Source: Phaseolus vulgaris
Lineage: Eukaryota; Streptophyta; Magnoliopsida; Fabales; Fabaceae
Direction: 5' to 3'
Assembly (NCBI RefSeq): GCF_000499845.2
Contig: NC_023758.2
Span: 26,199,520-26,263,519, forward strand
DNA: 64,000 nt
The first letter of the stretch is position 1. Every line of letters begins with the position of its first letter. The translations under genes were made by a program, and so were the position numbers. Shown here one piece after another: positions 1 through 11,648 of the stretch. The notes beneath the pieces were generated by a model that searched no databases, was not told the DNA's origin, and saw nothing but the letters and a program-made list of their open reading frames with translations.

Positions 1-659
1 AAGTTCACAGGGTCCTTGTTTGTGATCTTCACCAGTTCAGAGAGAAACCAACTCATGACAAGGTGTGGCAAGAAAATTGGCACCACAATTCCATCTTCTC
101 CTTCACTGTTCCTAAAACGTCCATAGAAGCTAACAAAAGGTATATCCCAGCAAGCCAGCCATATGTAGGACCTCCCCCACCCAAAATCCACTTCATAGAA
201 CCCCACATGAGTTGTCTCCCCTGTAAGGCAGTTCCCTTCAGTCCTATACCTGAGTCGACCCTTTAGAACCATAAGATCTGTCAAGGAACTCACTTTCTCT
301 GCACCCATTTGGTCCTTTGCCATTTTTACTAAGTCCAATGCATAGGCCAATGGGTTTTGGCACAAAGGCGCAGCCTTGGAAAGAGCCATTGGGAAGGCAA
401 TGGCAATGCCACGAGCAGTGATAAAGGGTGACATTTCCACAAACAGGCAGAGAGTATCTCAAAAGTTGAAGAAATTTGAAGGTGTGGACAAGTGATTCTT
501 GGTGGGTCCCTTCCACGAAATAACTCTCTTTGCCACCCAGGGAACTGGGTCCTGGAAGCACCTCTTGCAATCTCATGCACCATGGTCAACCCCAATGAGT
601 CACAGATCGTGTGGTTCATAGGAGCAGGAAAACAAATCCTCCGCATGTTAAACAGTCAA
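1..659 (-). pseudogene. BAHD acyltransferase pseudogene, second exon (C-terminal half)
   Basis: Relic of a BAHD (HXXXD) acyl-CoA-dependent acyltransferase of the alcohol acyltransferase / benzyl alcohol O-benzoyltransferase type, cytosolic enzymes that acylate alcohols. On the minus strand, about 625-585 encodes NHTICDS, the HXXXD active-site motif. About 430-470 gives STFEILSACLW, and 168-185 encodes the structural DFGWG motif, followed by a C-terminal GIVVPIFLP-like stretch. These motifs lie in different frames. There is a shift near 640 just after the expected exon start, roughly 40 residues are missing between the PRITCP block and STFEIL, and another shift occurs near 410. The copy cannot make a working enzyme. 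The true 3' end may lie to the left of the window. The matching first exon lies at 6944-7330. Confidence 0.85.
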
Positions 660-2044
660 AAAAATGTTTTATCAGCTATAAGGCTCGAGCCTCACCATGG
701 AGACCACCTTACATTTTTTAATTCAAAAAATATCTTTTGAATTTCTAACAACCTAACATAATTCTAATTAAATTTTTAACTAAAAAAAATATATTAATTT
801 TTTAAAAACTCATATTTATTGTATAAATTTTTATTATAATTATAAAAATAATTTATTTTTAATCTATTATAGTTTTTTATTTAAAAAAATCTAAAACATA
901 ATTATGAAAACATAATTGTACGATTAAATCTTTATTGTCAATTATTTATATAATTCGTAAATATATAATATATAAATATGTGTATTTATATTTTATATTT
1001 TAAAGATTATATGTATATCTGTATTTGTATTATATGCGTATTCATGTTGTATCAATATTCATGTCAATATATATACCATATAGGTGATAAGTAAATTATT
1101 TTTCATATATAAGAATTATTTTGCAATAATTCATATATCTCTCTCGAAAATAGGTTAATTAAAAAAATGTAGGTTAAAATAAGGTTCAATTGATACTCAA
1201 AGTGTAACAAGACCAGAGTTTTCCCTGGAATGGTGGGCGCATAAAATTGACAACACTGTTCCGTCCTTTATTTAACTAGTGTTTTCAATTTTAGTGTGTA
1301 TCTGATTTATTTTTTAATATTCCATTTTTATTATTTTTTATTGTTTCGTTGACTGTAGAAAAAATTATGTATTTTGTAATATTTCATATTTATTATTTTT
1401 CATCTTATGTGAGTTTAATTTCTTTGAGTACTTTTATGTTGGCCCATTTAAAAAATTAAAAATCAAATGTAAAAGTTAACTAAACCAATTAAAAATTAAT
1501 CAAAAAATTACAATTTTATTGAATTAGTTAACAAAAATAACTTAAAAACACATTACAAATATTTTTTACCGTGTATACAACAAACCCGGTTTTTATAAGG
1601 GAAACGTGTTTTTGTAAAATGAGCTCTCATATATTGATCCTGTACTCTCATATATTTTTATTTTATCTTTTAAAAATATATTTTAAATTGTACCTCTATT
1701 TCTTAATTTAGGAATTCATTTTAAAATATAAATGTATTAATTACATTTTAAATTGTATATTCCAAAATATTATAAAAATTTAAAATAAGTTGAGTAATAT
1801 GAAACTTTTTCAAATTATCACCCATTCTTTTATAAATCTAAACTGAAAATATTTTTGACATTTCAGTACCCCATGGGAGTGCAACTTCAAACCATGGGGT
1901 GAAGACCGCAATGACCAGGTCTGTAACACAATAAGTCTACTTTCTCCCAAATACTTTCTCTATCTCTCATTCTCTCTTTTTCTCTCTAAGATCTCGTCAC
2001 CATACCCCACTTATAAGTAAATCTAATCTTTGTTAAAATATGAT
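660..2044. other. AT-rich spacer, former intron side of the BAHD pseudogene
   Basis: No coding sequence is visible. Most of it is very AT-rich. A less AT-rich patch at 1868-2010 contains a short inverted repeat, ACCCCATGG at about 1869 and CCATGGGGT at about 1895, followed by a pyrimidine-rich CTCT stretch at 1950-1990. I assign no function to these. Confidence 0.6.
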
Positions 2045-2048
2045 CAAT

Positions 2049-3252
2049 TCAATTGTGCAACTTCCAAACCCATCTATCCGTGTTTCCCAAAACCAACCTA
2101 ACATCTTGCAAAACCTGCCAAAATTGATCCACCAAAGGCTTCTCCCAATCGAAAAAAGGTCTTCGCCAGACTAAATTCCAAACCCAAACACCATTATACC
2201 AAGATCCAAGCTCTGCCACCTTTGCATCTTTGGCTAAACACAGAGAGTACTGTCTCGGAAAGGCTCTCTTTAACGCATCAAAACCCAACCAATTATCCTC
2301 TCAGAAGGAGATAACCTTTCCATCACCAACTTTCCATTTGAACCCATCTTCAAAACTTCTTCCCCAACCCTCGAATGCTCACACCTCTTTCAAGTTTTTC
2401 TACCAAAGAGAACTCCTACGACTTTTTCCTTCCTCTCTCAAGCATCTCCAACCCCCATATTTAGAATCGAGAATCTCCTTCCATAGACCACCTTTATCCG
2501 AACCCAATCTCCAAATCCACTTACCTAACAAGGTCAGGTTAAAAATCTTTAAATCAATAATACCAAGCCCCCCAAATTCGCGAGGCTTACATACCTTTTG
2601 CCTAAAAGCCCAAGCGATCTTCCTTCCTTCTGATCCCCACCCTGAAAGAAAATTCCTTTGAATCCTAACTAATTTATCTTTCACCCCTGAAGGCAGTTTG
2701 AATAAGGACATAAAAAATAACGGAATAGAGGAAATAACAGACTTGATCAAACAAATCCTCCCAGCCATCGACAAACATCTTCCTTTCCACCTGCTCAGCC
2801 TAGCCTGAACTTTCTCTATCACCCCATTCCAAAAGGCCCCACATTTGTGATTACCTCCAACTGGCAATCCCAAGTAAACAAAAGGAAAACCCATCACGTC
2901 GTAGTTAAGGATAGCTGCAAACGCTGAAGTGAAAGTTGATCCAGCCCTGTCCCACCAATTCTACTTTTTAGAAAATTCACCCTAAGCCCAGAAGAAAGCT
3001 CCAAACTATTTACCTTCACTTTATCCTTGCCAACCTCCAAACTTCTATCAAACTCTTTTCTTCTACCATCCTTGACACTCTGGCCAACCCTTCTGCCACA
3101 ATAAGGAAAAGAAACGGAGCTAGAGGATCACCTTGACGAAGTCCCTTCCTAGGAAGGAACTCCCTAGTTGGACTACCGTTCACAAGTACTGAAACAGAAG
3201 CTGATTCTAAACAACCCTTTATCCAACGAATCCAAAGATCACAAAAACCTAA
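2049..3252 (-). pseudogene. L1 reverse transcriptase, C-terminal part, with deleted FADD box
   Basis: After the solo LTR the minus strand resumes with the RT block containing SASVSVLVNGS and GLRQGDPLAPFLF (about 3210-3120). The region expected to hold the catalytic FADD box (about 3070-3010) runs directly from VWRLARIK-like to SSGLRVNFLKS-like sequence, so the active site appears deleted. The thumb region with FPFVYLGLPVGGN and AGRICLIKSVISSIPL (2897-2700) and the following tryptophan-rich block are recognisable down to 2049, where homology stops. Confidence 0.8.
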
Positions 3253-3959
3253 TGATGGATTTGTGTCTTCTTCTTGCGGTTTTTGAGGTGAATTTGCGGA
3301 AGCTCCATGGATTGATGGTGGAACAAGGATCTCACGTAGAGAGCTGGACTCCTTGAAGGTGCATGCTAAGTATGAAGAGTGAGTGGTGAGGTCATCTCAC
3401 TTGGAAGGTGAAAGTTTCAAAAGATTAAAAGCCTAATCCTAAGAAGTTTTAGGCAAAGAGTGAGAATGGCACAATATTGGCAGCATTTCACTAATGAATT
3501 AATCTTGAATTTACATGACCCAAACTCCTCTATATATAGCAAGAGTGGGCTGAATATGAAAAGAGAATTGGAGGGAAATTCAAATGTTGGCACATGGGAA
3601 GGTGGCTCATAAATTCAGCACATGTGAGGTAGGTTCTAGAATTCTTCCATGTGCTAGGAGTTCTAAAACCTTACGCTCCACTTAGGCTAAATGTGGGCTG
3701 GACCTAAGTTTAATTAGGAGTAGGAAACTCTAATTAAACTTAGGTTAGCATTTTAGGTACCACTTTGCATGTTTCAACAAAAATACAAAAGAATTAAACT
3801 ATGCTACTTTTGGCAAAAATGTAAAAACTATTCTACACTAGAGTTTATGACATGTAGAATGCGTCATCTTGACCCCTCTTTGACCATAACTCTAGTGGTT
3901 GCCTTAATTTGATATTTTGGTGGCCTTTCAATGGATTGGTGTCGGGACCTCTTCCATCA
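3253..3959 (-). mobile_element. Solo LTR of a Ty3-type element inside the LINE
   Basis: A 707-bp block begins TGATGGATTT and ends CTTCCATCA on the plus strand. It is flanked on both sides by a perfect 5-bp target duplication, CCTAA (3248-3252 and 3960-3964). Read on the minus strand it starts TGATGGAAGAGG, matching the LTR start of the Ty3 element at 7909-16018. It also shares with that LTR the region around TAGCATGCACCTTCAAGGAG. No internal domain is present, so this is a solo LTR left by recombination between two LTRs. It splits the LINE reverse transcriptase. Confidence 0.92.
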
Positions 3960-3964
3960 CCTAA

Positions 3965-4474
3965 CCTCCTTATCATATTATAAATAAACTCCCAACTGAC
4001 CAAGTCATACGCCTATTTATAGTCGACTTTGAAGAAAACACAACTCTTCCTCTTTCTTTTATATTCTTCCAAAATCTTATTAGCTACTAACACACTGTCC
4101 AACAAACCCCTTCCTTTAAGGAAAGCCGACTGTCTAACATCGATAACTTTATTGATCACCTTTTTCAATCGTAGAGATAGCACTTTAGAGATGATTTTAT
4201 ACAAGCACCCAACTAACGAAATGGGTCTAAACTCTCTGAGTTGCTGAGGGTTTTCTACTTTTGGTATCAAACAAAGAAACGAAGCGTTTGAACCTCTGGG
4301 CCAATGACCATTAACCGCAAAATCTTTCATTGCCGATACCACATCATTTTTAATGATATCCCAATAGAATTTTAAAAAACCAAAATTAAAACCATTAGGG
4401 CCAAGACTCTTTGAACTGTCACAACTCCAAACTACAGCCCTAACCTCATCTTCAGAGAACTCTCCAATCAACAA
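3965..4474 (-). pseudogene. L1 reverse transcriptase, N-terminal part
   Basis: It encodes the start of an L1 reverse transcriptase. FRPISLVGCLYKIISKVL is the conserved RT block and QSAFLKGRGLLDSV follows it. The fingers motif then reads FFKVDYK, a stop codon, and AYDLVSWEF. The stop falls near 4013, so the RT is interrupted. The coding sequence runs up to the solo LTR at 3959 and resumes beyond it at 3252. Confidence 0.85.
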
Positions 4475-4693
4475 ATCTTTGTCAGCATTCGAAAGGGAGC
4501 TGAACCTAACATTGTCCAGTCTAACCTGACAAGCATCGTTCCTGGCAAACCTATCTTCAAAGAAATCTCAAACCTTGTCCTTGACCACTTCCTTATCTTC
4601 ACACCAAATACCGTTAACAAAAACCCCATGCAACTGATTCCTTGCCCTTCTCCAATTTACAGACGCGTGAAAAAACTTTGTATTAAGATCCCC

Positions 4694-5941
4694 CTATTTT
4701 AACCACCTTTGTCTTGCTTTCTGAAACACAATCGCCTCTTGCTTAAATTTAGTTTTATTAAGTTCCGCAAAGAGGGACTTTCTTTCTTCCCTTTCTGACT
4801 CAACTAAACCACAATCATCGTCTCGTGCGTCTAACTCATCGATCTTCTTTTGCACTTCCTTACTAACAAGATTTACATCTCCGAAGACTTCTTTGTTCCA
4901 TACTTTTAAATATGCTTTTAGCTTTTTCAATTTTTCTTTGAACAGAAAAATCCCACCTCCTATAACCTCATAAGAAGACCAACTCGATCTCACAAACTCT
5001 TTAAATCTGTTATCTTTTTGCCAAACATCCAAACACCTAAATGGTTTTGGACCCCAGTCCACAAACACCTCTTTAAGAATGACTTCACAATGGTCAAAGA
5101 TTGTTTTGTTTAGAACGAACTGTTGGCAGTGAGGCCAAGATTTCAGCCACTCCTTTGATACTAGAATCCTGTCGATTCTACTCTTCACCAATCCATTGGG
5201 CTTATACCAAGTAAACTTCTTGCCAACCAACAGGATATCAACCAATTCCAATTTTTCAATAAAATCATTGAACCCTTTTATTTCTTTAGAACAATCTGAC
5301 GTCGAAATCAAACTCTTCCTTTCTTCTTGACGTCTAATAGAATTAAAATCTCCAATAATACACCATGCCTTTGATAATTGATTCAACCTGACTCCATTGA
5401 TCTCTTTCCATATTTCTTTCTTTTCCCGTAAAGAATTAGAGCAATATACATTCACTATAGTTACAAAAACCCCATTACCAACCTTCCAAAACCCTTCAAT
5501 CACAGTATAGTTCTTTCCATTTGCAAAACTAAGCATCTGGAACGACTTATTTCTCCACATTGTAAGAACCCCACCTGCGCTGTTTATAGCATTGTTTTCG
5601 ACCCAATCTACTTTGTTAGTCCCCCAAAGAAGACAAACTTTCTCCCTGCTAAAATCAGAGCACTTCGTCTCTTGTAAGCACACTATATCCGCCTGTTCCT
5701 TACTAATCAGATCTCTTAGGTAATTTCTTTTTATGGTGCCCCCTATCCCTCTAATATTCAAAGTAATTATCTTCATCGACAAACTTACTCTTCTCCCCCC
5801 TCGACTTCCTTGTAAAGTCACTGACACGATTGACAAGGAATTTAAACTATTTATGATTATGCCTTCTTGTCCAGGAAAAGAAAACCCTGCATCTTTTCCA
5901 ACACACCAAACCCTAGAAGCCTCGTTCTTGTCAGTCTTCAC
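4694..5941 (-). pseudogene. L1 ORF2 endonuclease region (LINE at 2045-5962)
   Basis: This open stretch carries the apurinic-endonuclease fold that nicks target DNA for target-primed reverse transcription. A likely natural start is the ATG at 5774-5776 (MKIITLNIRG). Catalytic blocks visible in order are LNIRG, CLQETKC, GDFNSIR, SRIDRIL and FDHC; the last is normally SDHC. The residues before 5776 in the same frame look like read-through from the ORF1-ORF2 junction. The frame breaks at 4694, just before the RT start. The domain looks fairly well preserved, but the element lacks other parts and is dead. Confidence 0.85.
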
Positions 5942-5962
5942 CCAAAAAAATCTGTTACAATA

Positions 5963-6031
5963 TGAATGATACGTGTTGTATGTGAATGATATGTGTTGTA
6001 TGTAAATGATATGTGTTGTATGTGAATGATG
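5963..6031. repeat. 20-bp minisatellite, about 3.5 units
   Basis: Three tandem 20-bp units, TGAATGATAYGTGTTGTATG with one or two changes each, lie at 5963-5982, 5983-6002 and 6003-6022. A partial unit follows to 6031. The array directly abuts the 5' limit of the LINE. Confidence 0.9.
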
Positions 6032-6943
6032 AAAACTTGTAAGAACTTGATGTCATACATTTAGGATAATATATGATATGTTGTGTATTGGTATATTAAG
6101 TATGAAAAACTTATGGTTAACAAAGATCTTCTAATTTTACTAATGAGACTAAGGTATCAGTTGGTGAGAAGTTGATGAGGGAGTTCATAACACTTTATAG
6201 TCACACAATTTTATATGTTTGAACTTATCCTGATATTTTCTTTTGGATTATATGTGATCTCGTAGGAGCATACTTAATGAGTATTCCGGAAGACGATAAA
6301 TTCATATATAATGAATGTGATTGAAATGAAAACAAAATAATAAGGTTTGGAAGGAAATCAAGGTAATGTGATTTGTAAATGGATCTATGTGGAGTCAATG
6401 TGATTGAAATGAAATTAAAGTATTGTAAATTAAAATAAAATTCAATGATTGTAATTGAAAATATACTTATATGTGTGTTTTATATGATTCAACTGAAATC
6501 AAATTACTTTGATTGGTATTTGGTATTTGGATTTGTGTAGAACTGTGTTTATATGCAGAAAGAGATATATAAGTACAAAAATGACATTTGAAAAGAAATA
6601 CATGAATAAGGATTTTTTTTTATTTCCTTCTACTGTAAATACTAAAATAAACACTACACATGCACTTGGCTTTTAATTAAAGAATTTTTATTTATTACAT
6701 CCATTATTCATTATAAATTTTATCCTCTCATATTCATGGGCAAGGATTTTTCATCTTGTCATCCCTAAATAGACCGTCTAGTCTTTTTTAGCAAAATTAA
6801 CTTAACTGTCACTATGACAATTTTTAGTGACAATTTTCAAAACATGGTTAATGATAAATCTTAGTGGTGTCAAATCAATATAGATAAAAGATATTAAATG
6901 TACACACAGTATCATTGCCATAATAGACTATATCTAGACACAC
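6032..6943. other. AT-rich non-coding stretch in the pseudogene intron
   Basis: No open frame or repeat structure with a recognisable product is visible. By position it belongs to the old intron of the BAHD pseudogene, on the 5' side of the LINE. Confidence 0.5.
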
Positions 6944-7330
6944 TTATGTTTGCATTTGATTCTGAATCAACAACAAAGGGCAGCCAAAAATTCCTTTAGA
7001 TGACAGGCATTTCATAGAAAAAGTGTTTCCTATGCAGAAAAGGTGGTCCAATTGAGTCACCAAGCTCCTCCAAGGCAACATCAGCCTCAGCTTCAACAAA
7101 CATAACCCCGTCAACACTGAGGGATAGTAGTGAACAACTGCTTCAGAGATGCCACTTTTGATGAACTTGGCAAGATCAAACTCCTTCATTTTGTGGTCCC
7201 TTTTATAGAACATGATGAAGGAGAGGTGCATGCGAAGTCCCTCTTGGTGATCAATGTCTGAAAGATGCTTTACTTCGCTTGGAGTAGGTTTTGCTCGCAC
7301 CACTACACCGATTAGAGATTAGTGGATGTT
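6944..7330 (-). pseudogene. BAHD acyltransferase pseudogene, first exon (N-terminal half)
   Basis: On the minus strand, 7303-7140 encodes RAKPTPSEVKHLSDID and then a block ending EAVVHYYP, the typical N-terminal region of BAHD alcohol acyltransferases. About 20 residues are missing after HYYP. The homology then continues in another frame, with GVMFVEAEADVALEELG and FFYEMPVI, before returning to a CPLLLIQ block at about 6960. In this subfamily the single intron normally follows that LIQ. The expected GT donor is not present here (CAG is followed by AATC), and no start ATG is visible upstream. It pairs with the second exon at 1-659 as one dead gene. Confidence 0.82.
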
Positions 7331-7903
7331 AGAAAATATTTCATAGTATATAAATATAAATGTTATAACTATATGAAAAACAAGTTATTTGTAAGCAACT
7401 ACAGGCTAAACCTTGTATTTATAAGAAGAAACATGTTTGCTGCTACTCAGATTTTTTCCTCCAAAGTTACACAACTGACATATCTCCAATTTTCACAATT
7501 CTTAAATTTTATCATAATTATATTATTAGAAAAAAGTATTAATTAGTTTAATTTAAAAAATTGTTAAAAACGTCATTTTCTTATTAAATTTAAGTAGATT
7601 CAATAAAAAAAACTATTTTTTTATCATACAAAATATTATATTTATAAATTTGTGTATAAGTGATGTGAGTATATATATATTTTTTCAATATAAAATTGGA
7701 CATCTTGTACCATTTCATACTAAAATAAAATTTAAAATTAACTTAACACAGTGAATTATGTATAAAATACGAGTATGGATATCTTGAGAATCTGTATAGT
7801 TATAATTAAAAAAAATTAAAATGAAACTTAAAATTGTATTATAGTCAAATCACTTTTTTTAGTCTGTAGTTTGGAAAATAACATTTTTCATAAATTAAAG
7901 TAA
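7331..7903. other. AT-rich spacer left of the Ty3 element
   Basis: No gene or repeat is recognised. It may include the decayed promoter of the BAHD pseudogene. Confidence 0.5.
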
Positions 7904-7908
7904 GATAT

Positions 7909-8641
7909 GGATGGAAGAGGCCCAAGTTCAAACCCAAGTCCAAGCCCAAGTCCAAGTTCAATCCCAACAAATAGAAGATCTGGACAACTACAAGAGCTAT
8001 GAAAGGAAAAATCCAAGAGGATTAGGACACTTGCTACTGATGGCAGAGAAACTTTCCTCTATATGTTTAAAAATGCCATAAGTTTAGTGTAGGGTAGAAT
8101 CTAATTTTTGTCAAATTAGAATAGGAAATTTTATTCGTAATTTCTTTTTTCTAGATGAAATTTGGCACCTAAAAATCAACCTAGGTTAAATTAGAGTTTT
8201 TAAAACATCTAAGTTAACCAAGGCCAGTTATGACTAAGCCATGGAGAAGAGTAAAACGTTTTCCACATGCTCCATGTGCTAAGTTCATTAGGCGCCAATT
8301 TCAAATAACATTTAATTTGAATTTGGCTCTTCAAATTCCGACCCTCCATTGCTATAAAAGGAGGTGCTTGGTTCATATTTTGCTCAAGATTAATGAAGAG
8401 TGAATTGTTGCCAAAATTGTGCCAATTTTGCTCTTTGTCTCCTACCTCCCTAGGATAAACACTTTAGTCTTAATTCTTCACCTATTCCAAGTGAGATGGC
8501 CTCACCACTCACTCTCCACACCTAGCATGCACCTTCAAGGAGTCCAACTCTCTAAGTGAGATCCTTGCTCATTCTCCTCCATTGAAGCTTTCGCCAATTC
8601 CTCCAAAGAAAAGCTAATCAGATGAAGGCACAACTACATCA
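7909..8641 (+). repeat. 5' LTR of the Ty3-type element
   Basis: The 733-bp repeat ends ACTACATCA. Its first base appears mutated: it reads GGATGGAAGAGG, while the 3' copy reads TGTTGGAAGAGG and the solo copy TGATGGAAGAGG. It is about 24 bp longer than the 3' copy without its insert, because a CCCAAGTCCAAG-type short repeat near 7925-7965 has expanded. It contains a TATA box at 8353-8360. Confidence 0.9.
8353..8360 (+). promoter_or_regulatory. TATA box in the 5' LTR
   Basis: TATAAAAG lies in the middle of the LTR. It is conserved in the 3' LTR at 15730-15737, as expected for the U3/R promoter of an LTR retrotransposon. Confidence 0.6.
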
Positions 8642-8643
8642 AG

Positions 8644-8656
8644 TGGTATCATGAGC
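8644..8656 (+). other. Primer-binding site, initiator Met tRNA type
   Basis: TGGTATCATGAGC starts two bases after the 5' LTR. It resembles TGGTATCAGAGC, complementary to the 3' end of plant initiator methionine tRNA, with one inserted base. Confidence 0.75.
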
Positions 8657-10433
8657 CTAGGTTCTTCAAGAGCTAAGTGTGCCTTCTTCTTTTCATCTTT
8701 TTGATTTTTTGTTGTTCTTCATATTTCCGTGTTGTTAATCATAAGATCCTTGAATGTCTTGCTTTTTTGCATTTTAATTTTGATTTAGATGTTGTTTGGA
8801 TAAATCCAATCGGTGCAATGTGTTCAAATTGTTCTTGATCTTCTAATTTCAATTTTGTGTAAGATTCCTTTGAGTTTTGGTGTTGCTGTTTTAATTTTGC
8901 TAGATTTGAGTCTTTCTTTCAATTTTATTCGGTTCATATTGTTTGTGTTTGAGTCATTTTGATTTTTGAATCCATAGATATTTTGTCAAGTCATATTTCT
9001 CCTAAATTGTCATCACTTATCTCTAGTACTTTTCTTGATAATTTTGGTTCATTGATTTTAATTTTGAGTGTAGTTTCTAATTTGTTTTGTTTAGCCTTTG
9101 GTGCATTATTTTTAGATTTGAGTTCATACTTTTGTGCTAGATCCACACAAGTTCCTATACATCATCTCTATTGTGTTTTTGAAGTTTCTTAAAACTGTTT
9201 TTAATTCCTGACTAAGATTCTATATTCTGTGCTGGTTGTTTCTTTTTATGAAATTAAAATTCGTTGAAGAAAAATTGTGAAACTCTGGATCTGAATAGAT
9301 TGAAGTGTTAGAAGAAAAGTACAAAAAAGAAAAATAAAAAAAAATGAGACAAAATTTAAAATACAAAAAAAAATGATAAATAAAATTCAAACAGTGTGCA
9401 AATGTGGGGTAAAAAAAAAAGGTGAAGTAGCATCAGTTTTGAAAATTTTATCACAATTAATTGGTGCACTCTTTTAGTGTGATTCCAGCGCCAAAAGTTA
9501 GTTAAGATCTTGAGTTGTCTGTGGTTTAAAATTCAAATTCAAATTTGAAAGATCCAGCTCAACATAAATCAATTAAGTCACGCATTTGATACCTCAAAAT
9601 TCCAGTAGTACTGTTTTGGTTTTATTAATCCAATTCTATTGTCATTCATTAGGTTCAATTTGTGTGCTATCCTTTTGTTGAGTACCTTATTTTGTTTGCT
9701 TGTCAATTTTTGTTCAATTACTCTTTCAATTTGTCATATATCAACTCTCTTTGATGTATCCCAATTTCAAATTGATTTTTGTTGCTTTAAAATTGTGTTG
9801 ACCTCTTGGTGGAAGTCATTCAAAGGTGCCTTGTAAGTTTGGAGCTAACATCTTTGGTGAGAGCTTTATCACTTAGTAGGTGCTGATTTGAATTCTCAAA
9901 GTTGAATATCCTTGAGAGGTTGAGCAAGAGGACAACAGCAAGTAAGCTTAAACACTTACACAAAGAAGGAGTACCAAAAAGAAAGAAGGATTGCATAGAA
10001 TAGGAAATTCTAAATTTTGTCAATTCAATTTTCTTTGTATTTTCTTTGAGTTGTAATTTGCAAAACCTTAAAAAATTAATGGATTAATTGCGCATTAGAC
10101 GGTGAGTGTGTCTTCAAGGTTCAAAGTGCCAAGAAGCCCCACCTTAGGAAACACCTAGTTTACAAGCTTTTCTAGATAGCAATTTTTTTCTATTAAGTGC
10201 TTTTATTGTTTTGTATTGTTTGCTTGCATAAAAAATTGTGTTTTCATTCTTGATTGTGCTCTAAGTGAATTATTTAGAGAAATGTTTGTGAAAGTCTTGA
10301 AGGATAGAATATGGCTAGGAAAGGCTTGGTACTTAAGTGATCCAAGTGATTCACCTCCATTTCCTGGGAATCTACTTACATTACTCCACTTATCTTTCTT
10401 TTGGTAAATTGCTTTTAACACATAACTTTAACC
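8657..10433 (+). other. Long untranslated leader of the Ty3-type element
   Basis: About 1.8 kb between the primer-binding site and the gag ATG has only short, compositionally biased open frames and A- or T-rich tracts (for example around 9320-9420). I see no conserved domain. The length is large for a leader. It may include packaging signals or inserted filler. Confidence 0.6.
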
Positions 10434-11648
10434 ATGTCTTCTCACTCTCATCACTCTAGTGAAAATGATAGAGAGTCTATTAAATCTCTTTCGAAACAAC
10501 TAGCACAAGACTTTCAATCACTTTCATATAGACAATTGCAACAAGAGGCCCAACTTAAAGAAAGGGATGATCATTTTGCTTTGATGGGAGAAGTGTTGAA
10601 AATGGTTAAAGAAAGGGATGAATACAACAAATAAAAAAAAAAAGTTCTCATGCATCTACCTCTAGGGGAGATGATTCTTTTGGGGAACAAGGCCTTAGAA
10701 TTAATGAATATTATCAACCACCCCCTAGGAGAGCTAAAAAAGAAAGAAAAGAAAGCACGAAGGAGGTTAGGGTAGATCTACCTTATTTCCATGGGAAAGA
10801 AAATGTAGAAGCTTACCTAGATTGGGAAATGAAGGTAGAACAATTGTTTGCTTGCCATAGAGTAAGTGAGGTAAGAAAGGTACCCTTAGCCATCTTAAGC
10901 TTTCAAGGCAATGCTATGTATTGGTGGACTGCCTTTGAGCAAGATAGGTGACTTCATAAGGACCCTCCCATAGAGTATTGGAATGATCTTAGGGGAGCCT
11001 TAAGACACCACCATATTCCCTCCTATTATAATAGGGATTTAATGGACAAGCTCCAAAGACTCCAACAAAAGACTATGAGCGTAGAGGAATATAGGCAGAA
11101 AATGGAATTATATATGATGAGAGCCTCAATTAGGGAGTCTGAGCCCACCACCATAGCAAGGTTTTTGAGTGGACTCAATCTTGAGATTAGAGATAGAGTT
11201 GAACTTTTACCCTATAGAGACTTGAATGATTTAATTCAACTTTGTATCAAAGTTGAACAACAAAATTTGAGAAAAACTTCAGGTCGTAGGGAATGTTCAT
11301 ATTCTAACTCTTATCCCAAAAGAGAGTATAAAAGGGAGGAAACCACAAAGGAAAAACCTAAAGAAACTCCCAAAAATATAGATAAAGATGTGATAACCCC
11401 ACAACCCCACAGTAGAGATACCAAATGTTTTAAATGCTTTGGAAGAGGTCATATAGTTGCCCAATGCCCAAATAGGAGAACCATACTCTTAAGAGGGAAG
11501 GATGAATATAGCAGCCAAAGTGATGAAGCTAGTGAGGGAGAAGAAAAAGAAAATAGTGAAGGGGAATATCCATGTGAGGGTGAGTTAATGATGATCCGTA
11601 GAACCCTCAACAACCAACCTAGTACGAACCAAAAAACACAAAGGGAAA
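10434..11648 (+). pseudogene. gag of the Ty3-type element, frameshifted
   Basis: The nucleocapsid-coding part starts at ATG 10434 (MSSHSHHSSEND). The first frame ends at a TAA at 10632-10634, beside an A-run (10633-10643). The gag homology continues two bases out of frame, so a slippage frameshift lies in that run. A TGA interrupts it again at 10949-10951. The retrotransposon gag core includes YFHGKENVEAYLDW and QLCIKVEQQN. A CCHC zinc knuckle, CFKCFGRGHIVAQC, lies at about 11425-11466 after a lysine-rich segment. Confidence 0.85.

Larger units (their letters stand above)
2045..5962 (-). mobile_element. L1-type LINE, truncated at both ends and split by a solo LTR
   Basis: Non-LTR retrotransposon of the plant L1 group, read on the minus strand. 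In order it shows an AP-endonuclease (5776 to about 5050), a linker, the start of the reverse transcriptase (4474-3965), the solo LTR, and then the rest of the RT and thumb region to 2049. The RT block ends abruptly before the C-terminal zinc-binding region, with no 3' UTR and no poly(A). ORF1 is missing upstream. L1 copies are normally truncated only at the 5' end, so the missing 3' end implies a later deletion or rearrangement. The element sits between the two exons of the BAHD pseudogene in the same orientation. Confidence 0.9.

Noticed and set aside
8959..9836. Short frames in the Ty3 leader
   Set aside because: T-rich, no domain, and upstream of the real gag start at 10434.
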